This document shows, piece by piece, positions 1 through 5,411 of a stretch of DNA of 8,347 nt (within the stretch, counting starts at the first letter, position 1; every line of letters begins with the position of its first letter). The stretch is from assembly GCA_002727485.1 (NCBI GenBank), contig PBXE01000039.1, forward strand, positions 1-8,347, in the 5' to 3' direction. The DNA comes from Methanobacteriota archaeon (lineage in GTDB: Archaea; Thermoplasmatota; Poseidoniia; Poseidoniales; Poseidoniaceae). The notes under the pieces are model-generated. The model searched no databases and was not told the DNA's origin. It saw only the letters and a list, made by a program, of their open reading frames with translations. The position numbers were made by a program, and so were the translations under genes.

Positions 1-1366
1 CAAGTGCTGCCAGATCAATTCCTGCCGCAGTGAAAGCATCGTCGGTCGGTGCGAAGACAGTGAATGGCCCATCGCCCTCCAGTGTTGCTAGTAGATCTGC
101 TTGGACTACTGCTGCAACTAATGAATTGTGAATGCCAGTACCTGCTGCTGTGGCTGGGATGTCTACAGGGTCTGCTGGAGGCATCAATACCTTATCAATT
201 ACGTGAATTACACCATTGCTCGTGGCTACATCTGGAGTTACTACATTAGCATCATTGACCATTACTCCACTAGTCAAATCGAAGGTTAGGTCGTCACCGT
301 TGACTGCAGTTGCAACCATACCATCACTCAATGCACTTGAAGGAACATTGGAGCCAACAACGTGGTACAGGAGTATGTCTTCCAATGTTTCCTTGCCTTC
401 TGGAGTATCGAGCGCTGCAAGGTCGATTCCTGCATCAGTAAACGCCTGGTCGGTTGGGGCGAAGACTGTGAACGGGCCGTCTCCTTGTAGAGTTGTCAAT
501 AGTTCAGCCTGGATTACTGCAGCAACTAGCGAGTTGTGCTCGCCAGTACATTGTGCGGTTCGAGGAATATCTCTTGGGGTGTCAGTTGGCATCAACACCT
601 TGTCAATTACATGTATCAGCCCGTTGCTTGAAATGACATCTGTCATTATCACATTAGCATCATTTACCATTACCCCAGACTCGCCGACGGTAAAGGACAG
701 GAGTTGGGTATTTGCCGCATCAGCTGACATACAGTCGGTTACTGCAGATGCTGGTACTTCTGCTCCTACAACGTGATAGAGCAGAATGTCAGAAAGTTCT
801 GATTGGCTCAATGTCGATAAATCAACACCCAAATCGGTAAATGCTTGGTCAGTAGGTGCAAAAACGGTGAACGGCCCTTCGCCTTCCAAAGTTGAAAGAA
901 GGTTAGCGTCGACAACTGCATTAACTAGAGTGGTGTGAATTCCGGTACCAGATGCTGTTAATGGGATGTCTGTAGGTGGCATCAACACCTTATCGATGAC
1001 ATGGATTATACCATTAGATGCTGCGACATCTGCTTGAGTGACGGTTGCACCACCTACCGTTACGGTAGTTCCATCGTTGGTGAAAGCTACCTTATCACCA
1101 TTAATCATCTCTGCCATCATGCCATCAGTCACGGCACTTGCAGGTACTGAACCATCGAAAACGTGGAACAACAAGATTTGGGTTAGTGTATCTTTTTCTT
1201 CCTGAGTTTGGAAGTTTGCAAGGTCAATTCCTGCATCGGTAAATGCTTGGTCGGTTGGGGCAAATACAGTGAATGGCCCTGATCCTTGCAGGGTGGTTAC
1301 CAAATCAACATGGGTTAGTGCGGCTACTAAACTATCGTGAACTGTTGTTCCCGCAGCTACAGTAGG
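1..1366 (-). repeat. Tandem coding repeats of about 400 bp (FAS1 units 1-4)
   Basis: The FAS1 gene is built of homologous units with a period of 133-136 codons, judged from the spacing of the GPFTVFAPTD motif. Approximate spans are 1366-974, 967-584, 568-176 and 160 to the window edge. DNA similarity is patchy but includes exact blocks: the 18-mer atcggtaaatgcttggtc occurs at both 833-850 (unit 2) and 1235-1252 (unit 1). Units 2 and 3 share the peptide GVMVNDANV, which unit 1 lacks. This indicates duplication followed by divergence within the gene. It could also cause collapse or misassembly of the locus in short-read data. Confidence 0.85.
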
Positions 1367-1453
1367 GATATCTTCGGTTCCATCAGCGCTAGAAATCGGC
1401 AGACTGGAAGCCAATAGACAGGTCATAATTAAACATACAAGGGTTTTTCTCAT
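1..1453 (-). CDS. Secreted multi-repeat fasciclin (FAS1) domain protein, 3' end cut by window edge
   Basis: Reading from the ATG at 1453 down to base 1, the frame is open for 484 codons with no stop, so the C-terminus is outside the window. Residues 1-24 form a Sec signal peptide (MRKT, hydrophobic core, likely cleavage after SSA). No lipobox Cys is present. FAS1 repeats follow at about residues 30-160, 163-290 and 296-426, and a fourth begins at about 432. Each full repeat has the family's two motifs: GPFTVFAPTD (residues 59, 193, 326 and again 462) and NG(I/L/V)IHVIDKVLMP (147, 277, 413). An (F/Y)HV motif sits between them. FAS1 domains generally mediate adhesion or matrix binding at the cell surface; the ligand here cannot be told. 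Repeat 2 has Cys241, and Cys302 follows in the next linker, where the other repeats have Gly or no Cys. The gene lies 71 nt downstream of ribD on the same strand, with its own TATA-like box. The family call is secure; the role is inferred. Confidence 0.93.
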   Translation of the reverse strand, partial: MRKTLVCLIMTCLLASSLPISSADGTEDIPTVAAGTTVHDSLVAALTHVDLVTTLQGSGPFTVFAPTDQAFTDAGIDLANFQTQEEKDTLTQILLFHVFDGSVPASAVTDGMMAEMINGDKVAFTNDGTTVTVGGATVTQADVAASNGIIHVIDKVLMPPTDIPLTASGTGIHTTLVNAVVDANLLSTLEGEGPFTVFAPTDQAFTDLGVDLSTLSQSELSDILLYHVVGAEVPASAVTDCMSADAANTQLLSFTVGESGVMVNDANVIMTDVISSNGLIHVIDKVLMPTDTPRDIPRTAQCTGEHNSLVAAVIQAELLTTLQGDGPFTVFAPTDQAFTDAGIDLAALDTPEGKETLEDILLYHVVGSNVPSSALSDGMVATAVNGDDLTFDLTSGVMVNDANVVTPDVATSNGVIHVIDKVLMPPADPVDIPATAAGTGIHNSLVAAVVQADLLATLEGDGPFTVFAPTDDAFTAAGIDLAAL

Positions 1454-1477
1454 AATCAAGAGATTTTTACCTTCCAG

Positions 1478-1485
1478 TTATAATA
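1478..1485 (-). promoter_or_regulatory. Candidate TATA box of the FAS1 gene
   Basis: On the minus strand the sequence TATTATAA lies 25-32 nt upstream of the FAS1 ATG at 1453, inside the 71-nt gap after ribD. With the usual archaeal distance of about 26 nt from TATA centre to start site, transcription would begin at or within a few bases of the ATG, giving a leaderless mRNA. The purine run GGAAGG upstream of the start is 15 or more nt away, too far for a normal ribosome binding site, which agrees with leaderless initiation. Inferred from position and composition only. Confidence 0.5.
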
Positions 1486-1518
1486 GGCTGTTTTCAACTG
1501 TAACAAATTGCTAAACGG

Positions 1519-1523
1519 AAAAA
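1519..1523 (-). terminator. Possible oligo-T terminator after ribD
   Basis: Immediately after the ribD TAA stop the minus strand reads CTTTTTCC, a run of five T. Archaeal RNA polymerase can terminate at short oligo-T tracts without a hairpin, and the next gene has its own TATA-like box. Five T is at the weak end, so read-through into the FAS1 gene is possible. Confidence 0.25.
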
Positions 1524-1524
1524 G

Positions 1525-2541
1525 TTAGCATCGATGGAAAAATTGTACTGTTTCATTGCCCCATAATAAATCGGTATTGTACTGAAGACCTGCTTCATCT
1601 AGAACATGAATACTAATTCCTGAAGGATATGGTGTTTGATGCTCACTTTCTGCTTGAACAAGATAGAATTCATCGACCAGTCCAGCGCTCAAAAAATGCT
1701 TGATGGTAACCGGGCCACCTTCAACCATAAGTCGCTGAATTTCCATATCGCCAAGGCGGTTCAACAAAGCGGGAAGATTGCTGAAATCTTCACTCAAAAC
1801 CATCGTTTCTCCACCATCGGTCAGTACTTTACAGTCTTGAGGAATCCTTCCATTTGGGTCGATTACAATACGTAATGGTTGACGCTCTGCAGGAACTCGA
1901 CGTATGTTTAACGAAGGGTCATCACGGATAATTGTCTCAACACCGACTAGAATTGCATCGCATTCTTTGCGCAATTGATGAACTGCATCAAGGCAACCTT
2001 CAGAAGTAAAGCGACCGGCTGATTGGCTACGGTCATCGACTGAGCCATGTTTGTCAACTGCGAGTTTTACCGTAACAATCGGTCTTCTGTGCTCGCACCA
2101 ATACAGGAATTCACGCATCTGATTTGCTGCCTCCGCTTCAAGTAATCCGGTTTCAACCTCAATTCCTGCATCCTTGAGCACCTGGATTCCTTGACCACGA
2201 ACCGTTGGATTAGGGTCATAATGAGCAATAATTGCTTTGTTAATTCCAGCCCACATCAAAGCCTCAGTACATGGTGGAGTGCGACCAAAGTGATTACATG
2301 GCTCAAGAGTAATGTAAGCAGTAGAGCCGTTAGGCGAGTGACCTTTTTGCTCAGCGTCGTGAATTGCCATTTGTTCTGCATGCAGCCCTCCAAGATGGTC
2401 GTGCCAACCTTCAGCGATTATTTCGCCGTCTTTGACAAGTACACAACCAACCAGTGGATTTGGCGATACGCGTCCTCTACCAATCTCGGCAACCTCAAGG
2501 GCACGAGTCATGAACTGAACCTCAGATTGACTCCATCCCAT
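1525..2541 (-). CDS. ribD: Bifunctional RibD: pyrimidine deaminase / uracil reductase (riboflavin synthesis)
   Basis: This cytosolic enzyme catalyses the second and third steps of flavin synthesis from GTP: zinc-dependent deamination of the diaminopyrimidine, then NADPH reduction of the ribosyl side chain. The protein is 338 residues from ATG 2541, close to the normal RibD length of about 360. The deaminase domain (about 1-145) has PNPLVGCV (28-35), the HAE motif (54-56) with the catalytic Glu, and TLEPC-x8-C (Cys82, Cys91), so all zinc ligands are present. The reductase domain (about 150-338) shows VTVKLAVD, a DAILVG-x-ET-x3-DDP-x-L block (195-211) and VEGG (273-276). I chose ATG 2541 because SQSEVQFMTRALEVA aligns directly with the start of E. 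coli RibD and GGTG lies 6 nt upstream. A longer start at ATG 2613 would add 24 residues without family similarity. Many archaea lack this fused form, so a bacterial origin is possible. Confident. Confidence 0.93.
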   Translation of the reverse strand: MGWSQSEVQFMTRALEVAEIGRGRVSPNPLVGCVLVKDGEIIAEGWHDHLGGLHAEQMAIHDAEQKGHSPNGSTAYITLEPCNHFGRTPPCTEALMWAGINKAIIAHYDPNPTVRGQGIQVLKDAGIEVETGLLEAEAANQMREFLYWCEHRRPIVTVKLAVDKHGSVDDRSQSAGRFTSEGCLDAVHQLRKECDAILVGVETIIRDDPSLNIRRVPAERQPLRIVIDPNGRIPQDCKVLTDGGETMVLSEDFSNLPALLNRLGDMEIQRLMVEGGPVTIKHFLSAGLVDEFYLVQAESEHQTPYPSGISIHVLDEAGLQYNTDLLWGNETVQFFHRC

Positions 2542-2567
2542 AGTCTGCACCGAGTCTTGCGTGTGGC

Positions 2568-2578
2568 TTTGTATAATT
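2568..2578 (-). promoter_or_regulatory. Candidate TATA box of ribD in the divergent ribD / lipid kinase spacer
   Basis: The minus strand reads AATTATACAAA, centred about 32 nt upstream of the chosen ribD ATG at 2541. This predicts a very short leader and supports that start over the upstream ATG at 2613, which would put the box inside the coding region. The GGTG motif just upstream of the ATG (2548-2551) would be retained only if transcription starts slightly early. The same AT-rich block read on the plus strand (tttgtataatt) could also serve the divergent kinase gene with a leader of about 38 nt. No better box is seen for the kinase. Confidence 0.4.
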
Positions 2579-2636
2579 GAGTGCTTGCTTTTGCCCAATA
2601 GGGAAGTATTCATGCGACAAACCCCTATCGGATAGT

Positions 2637-3683
2637 ATGGCCTCAAGTGGCACTGGACCAGCAATAATCGAGTTTTCGCCCGATTTAACCACTAAGAAAA
2701 AGAAAGGTGTCCATCGTCCGATATATGCTGAGGTATTTAGCAAAAAATTAGTTCAAGGTAAGCCGGCAAAAGTAATTCATTTGATGGTCAATCCATTTTC
2801 TGGCAAAAAGAATGGTGAGAAAATTGCTGGTCAAGCCTCTGCCATATTTGAGGAAAATGGTATTTCTGTATCAATGCATTTGTCAACTTATTCCGGTGAA
2901 TTAATTCATATTGCAGCGGGACTGTCAACTGATGAATCTGATATTGTTGCCGTTGTCGGGGGTGATGGCAGTTTATCAGAAGTTGTAACTGGTCTAATGC
3001 AAGTCGGAAATAAATGTCGTGTGGGACTAATTCCTGCTGGAACGGGAAATTCAATGGCTAATGATCTAAGAATAAAAAGCACAGAAGATGCGGTGGCAAG
3101 AATTTGCGCTGGCCACTATCAGATGCTTGATTTAGCCAAGGTAGACATGGTTGCTGGGCTGCCTGGCAGTGAAGGTGGTGAATTAACACGATACAGTGCA
3201 AATTTAGTCACTTGGGGTCTTGGAGTAGATTCTACCATCAAGGCTGAGAAAATGCGTTGGATGGGGCCAATGCGCTATGATGTAGGTATTTTGATGGCTA
3301 TAATGGCTAATAATCGACGACATGCTACTCTTACCCTGGATGGTCATGCTATCGAAAATGACTTTACTTTATTCTTGATTCAAAATAGTCAAACTGGAGG
3401 CTCACTATTACCACTAGCGCCTGGTGCTTCACTAGATGATGGTAAGATGGATATTGGAATACTCAAAAAAATGAAAAGAGGTCAAATTCTCAAAGCTTTC
3501 GGCCAATTGAAGAAAGAAGGAAGACATGTTTTTCATCCAATGGTTGATTATCATCAATTCAAAACTTTGGAAATTTCAACACCAAAGCCTACTGCGATAA
3601 ATGTTGACGGGGAAAACATAGGTTCAACACCGCTGAAGATGGAAGTAATGCCGAGTTCTTTGAAAATAATTCACTCACAATGA
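2637..3683 (+). CDS. Diacylglycerol / sphingosine kinase family lipid kinase
   Basis: This is a soluble or peripheral membrane kinase expected to transfer phosphate from ATP to a lipid hydroxyl. At 348 residues from ATG 2637 it is slightly longer than bacterial DgkB/YegS-type enzymes (about 300), owing to a 44-residue N-terminal extension with a Lys cluster (20-23). The catalytic domain begins with HLMVNPFSGKK (48-58), followed by the nucleotide-binding VVGGDGSLSE (106-115) and PAGTGNSMANDL (133-144). The C-terminal lobe has GLGVDS (194-199), APGASLDDGKMDI (261-273) with the family's Asp-Gly, and VDGE (323-326). No membrane helix is visible. The frame is open back to a TTG at 2577, but ATG 2637 avoids overlap with ribD and is preferred. 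The gene is divergent from ribD, and its last 9 bases overlap the convergent lipoprotein gene. Archaeal membranes have ether lipids, so the substrate may be an archaeol precursor or another alcohol rather than diacylglycerol. Family firm, substrate unknown. Confidence 0.9.
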   Translation: MASSGTGPAIIEFSPDLTTKKKKGVHRPIYAEVFSKKLVQGKPAKVIHLMVNPFSGKKNGEKIAGQASAIFEENGISVSMHLSTYSGELIHIAAGLSTDESDIVAVVGGDGSLSEVVTGLMQVGNKCRVGLIPAGTGNSMANDLRIKSTEDAVARICAGHYQMLDLAKVDMVAGLPGSEGGELTRYSANLVTWGLGVDSTIKAEKMRWMGPMRYDVGILMAIMANNRRHATLTLDGHAIENDFTLFLIQNSQTGGSLLPLAPGASLDDGKMDIGILKKMKRGQILKAFGQLKKEGRHVFHPMVDYHQFKTLEISTPKPTAINVDGENIGSTPLKMEVMPSSLKIIHSQ

Positions 3684-5210
3684 GAAATCGGAAAAATCAT
3701 CTTGTTCACCAAAGCCACTTTGTTTAGGCTCGTGTTCAGGCTCAACCTCTGGTTCTGGTGGTGAACGTTTGACACTCTTTCTTTTTCGAACTGTCTTCTT
3801 CTTCTTTACAGGTGCTGATGAATTACTATTTGCAACGCTCGAGAAATGCTCACGCTTCGGTTTAGAAGGTTCATTTGTGACTACATTACTAGATTTTCTT
3901 TCCCTCGGAGAATCATTAACAGGTGGTGTCCAAGAAGGAGTGCTATCTTGTTGGTAGGTGTATTCTTGTTCTTGATACCCTTTATCTTCAGTAACCTTGT
4001 CCATCTCTATCGATTCAACTGTTGCTACTACAGAGGATTTACCGGAACCGAACTCTGATGCACTTCCCGAAGAAGGAGCCGATGAAAGTACACTATCTAG
4101 ATCAAAGCCAGAAATTTCTGTTTCCTCACTTGACTTAGCTGCTTTGGAATTTGCTTTTTGTGCTTTTGCTTCTTCCTTTGCCGCTTCCTTAGCCTCTCTT
4201 TCGATTTGCCTCTTTCTTTCTTTAGGAGAAATCATACCCATTGCTTTAGAACGGCGTAAGTCCGATGCTACTTTCTTTATCTTCTCCATCCCTTCTTTAC
4301 CAAGCAGCGTTTTCATGGTAGACTTTGCTCCTTGGATTACAAATAATTGCGAGAGAATGAATAAACCAAACCCTCCTCCTATTCCAACAATCAAAAAGAA
4401 TAGAATGTAACCTACCCTACCAAAGAAAGGGACATCTCCATAGGCCCATTCATTTTTAGCATCTCCATCATCTGATACCACTGCATCCTCTAATACAATG
4501 TTGTCCACCAAAACATACAGATTTTGTATGCGATTAGTTCCCGTCAATAAATTACAATTTGAATCAACTTCAGGGGAATACTGAGACCTAAAGTATCCAT
4601 CGGTTGCACTAGAACCTGTTGAATTGACTAAGTACCCTTCAATAATAACCGGTTGATGCCATTCATGTAATGAGCGCATGCCATCGTGAATATTTTCTGT
4701 TGTTGGAATAAGTGCTAGAACATACCAATCATCATCACTGTCCGAATCTATTTCATCTAAATCCGCTGTTCCTGCACGGGTCTGTGGGAATAGTGGTTGA
4801 TTCCATTCCTTCAAATCAATTCTTGCTCCATCGCCTTCTACAACTTTTTCAGCATCACTAAAAGACATAGATTGGATTGCTGCGGATACTGTAACTGCAT
4901 AATCTAAACCTTCAATTCCGTTTATTGAATCATGTGAGTCGTAAAAATTACTCGCTGCTAAATAACCTGAAAAGGAAATAGGAGTGCTAGCGCCAATTGA
5001 AAGTGAAGTTGAATCGGATTGATCGCAACCTACTGGTTGTAAATCCTCAAATTCCATCGATTTATCTCCAAAACCAGATTTGATAGACGCACTGTCAGAG
5101 GAAAAGTCTACTTCAATTCCATCTGGGCCCCAGTCAACTGTTTTTGGGCCTAAACAACCTGCTATGGAAATTGACAGAACAAGAACTAACGCCAAAATCA
5201 CTCTTCGCAT
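3675..5210 (-). CDS. Lipoprotein with one membrane helix and long charged cytoplasmic tail, unknown function
   Basis: I do not recognise a family in this 511-residue protein. Residues 1-18 are a signal sequence ending in the lipobox IAGC, so Cys19 is the predicted lipidation site. An acidic, Ser-rich ectodomain covers about 20-262 and contains only two further cysteines (Cys62, Cys219), a possible disulfide. It also has two EWxQP motifs, EWNQP (135-139) and EWHQP (183-187), each ending a segment that starts DYxV or DWYV. A single membrane helix spans about 265-291 (GRVGYILFFLIVGIGG onward). The following residues are basic (KSTMK, KIKKVASDLRRSK), placing the tail inside. The tail has a Lys/Glu/Ala helix likely to be coiled or extended (about 328-362), then a disordered Ser/Pro region, a basic patch (469-482) and a Pro-Glu stretch (484-495), ending DDFSDFSL. 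ATG 5210 is set by the signal peptide. It would be anchored twice, by lipid and by helix. Role unknown. Confidence 0.85.
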   Translation of the reverse strand: MRRVILALVLVLSISIAGCLGPKTVDWGPDGIEVDFSSDSASIKSGFGDKSMEFEDLQPVGCDQSDSTSLSIGASTPISFSGYLAASNFYDSHDSINGIEGLDYAVTVSAAIQSMSFSDAEKVVEGDGARIDLKEWNQPLFPQTRAGTADLDEIDSDSDDDWYVLALIPTTENIHDGMRSLHEWHQPVIIEGYLVNSTGSSATDGYFRSQYSPEVDSNCNLLTGTNRIQNLYVLVDNIVLEDAVVSDDGDAKNEWAYGDVPFFGRVGYILFFLIVGIGGGFGLFILSQLFVIQGAKSTMKTLLGKEGMEKIKKVASDLRRSKAMGMISPKERKRQIEREAKEAAKEEAKAQKANSKAAKSSEETEISGFDLDSVLSSAPSSGSASEFGSGKSSVVATVESIEMDKVTEDKGYQEQEYTYQQDSTPSWTPPVNDSPRERKSSNVVTNEPSKPKREHFSSVANSNSSAPVKKKKTVRKRKSVKRSPPEPEVEPEHEPKQSGFGEQDDFSDFSL

Positions 5211-5232
5211 GTTAAAGCATGAAGGGGTTTAG

Positions 5233-5240
5233 TTTGATAA
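5233..5240 (-). promoter_or_regulatory. Candidate TATA box of the lipoprotein gene
   Basis: On the minus strand TTATCAAA lies 23-30 nt upstream of the lipoprotein ATG at 5210, the spacing expected if transcription starts at or next to the ATG. No Shine-Dalgarno motif is visible upstream of this start, which is consistent with a leaderless message. The box departs from the TTTAWATA-type consensus, so the call rests mainly on position. Confidence 0.35.
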
Positions 5241-5253
5241 CTCTTCTATTGAA

Positions 5254-5267
5254 TTTCACTAGTGAAA
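5254..5267. promoter_or_regulatory. Perfect 14-bp palindrome, possible operator or tRNA 3' signal
   Basis: TTTCACTAGTGAAA is a perfect inverted repeat with no spacer. It lies 7 nt beyond the CCA end of tRNA-Ser and 44-57 nt upstream of the lipoprotein ATG, about 13 nt upstream of that gene's candidate TATA box. This is a position where archaeal dimeric regulators often bind. A spacer-free palindrome makes a poor RNA hairpin, so a protein site is more likely than a terminator. It could also be chance, or affect tRNA 3' processing. Confidence 0.35.
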
Positions 5268-5274
5268 CAATTAT

Positions 5275-5360
5275 TGGCGCAGAGAGAGGGATTCGAACCC
5301 CCGTGTCTAAAAGACAGTGGATTTCAAGTCCACCGCACTACCGGGCTATGCGATCTCTGC
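5275..5360 (-). tRNA. tRNA-Ser(UGA), class II, with encoded CCA
   Basis: The minus strand folds into a full class II cloverleaf. The 7-bp acceptor is GCAGAGA/TCTCTGC, followed by discriminator G and an encoded CCA (5275-5277). The D arm is closed by GCA/TGC with GG in the loop. The anticodon stem GTGGA/TCCAC is perfectly paired around the loop CTTGAAA, giving anticodon TGA and hence serine (UCA and other UCN codons by wobble). A long variable arm has the stem TGTC/GACA, and the T arm GGGGG/CCCTC (one G-T pair) encloses TTCGAAT. The discriminator G and long variable arm both fit seryl-tRNA. No intron is seen. The gene sits between the SCO gene (stop 51 nt upstream) and the lipoprotein gene, all on the same strand, and has its own TATA box. 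Encoded CCA is variable among archaea. Confidence 0.96.
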
Positions 5361-5381
5361 AACGAGCCGCCCTACAAGTTC

Positions 5382-5389
5382 CTATATGA
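5382..5389 (-). promoter_or_regulatory. TATA box of tRNA-Ser
   Basis: The minus strand carries TCATATAG, centred about 26 nt upstream of the first base of the mature tRNA (5360). This is the standard archaeal TATA distance if the transcript starts at or very near the tRNA 5' end. It falls inside the 51-nt spacer after the SCO stop codon, so the tRNA is probably transcribed independently of the oxidase block. Confidence 0.55.
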
Positions 5390-5411
5390 GTGGTTTTCCC
5401 TTAGTGTAGGA

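Noticed and set aside
216..776. Plus-strand open frame of 186 codons opposite the FAS1 gene
   Set aside because: It lies wholly antisense to a clear FAS1 reading frame with signal peptide and repeat motifs; its Ser/Thr/Val-rich product merely mirrors that composition.
1235..1252. Recurring blocks in 1-1366 as a CRISPR or intergenic repeat array
   Set aside because: The recurrences are about 400 bp apart, imperfect and in frame with FAS1 motifs, so they are protein-domain repeats.
2577..2636. TTG 2577 as start of the lipid kinase
   Set aside because: It would overlap the ribD upstream region and add 20 residues of no family likeness; ATG 2637 is a stronger codon and closer to the conserved domain.
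2542..2664. Longer ribD starts (TTG 2664 or ATG 2613)
   Set aside because: The added residues have no RibD similarity and would overlap the divergent kinase start or cover the candidate TATA box; ATG 2541 matches the family N-terminus.
2522..2743. Minus-strand frame of 73 codons across the ribD/kinase spacer
   Set aside because: It overlaps both real genes, with no recognisable motif or ribosome binding site.
3769..4410. Plus-strand frames opposite the lipoprotein tail
   Set aside because: They are antisense to the Lys/Glu/Ala- and Ser-rich tail and show only its complement composition.
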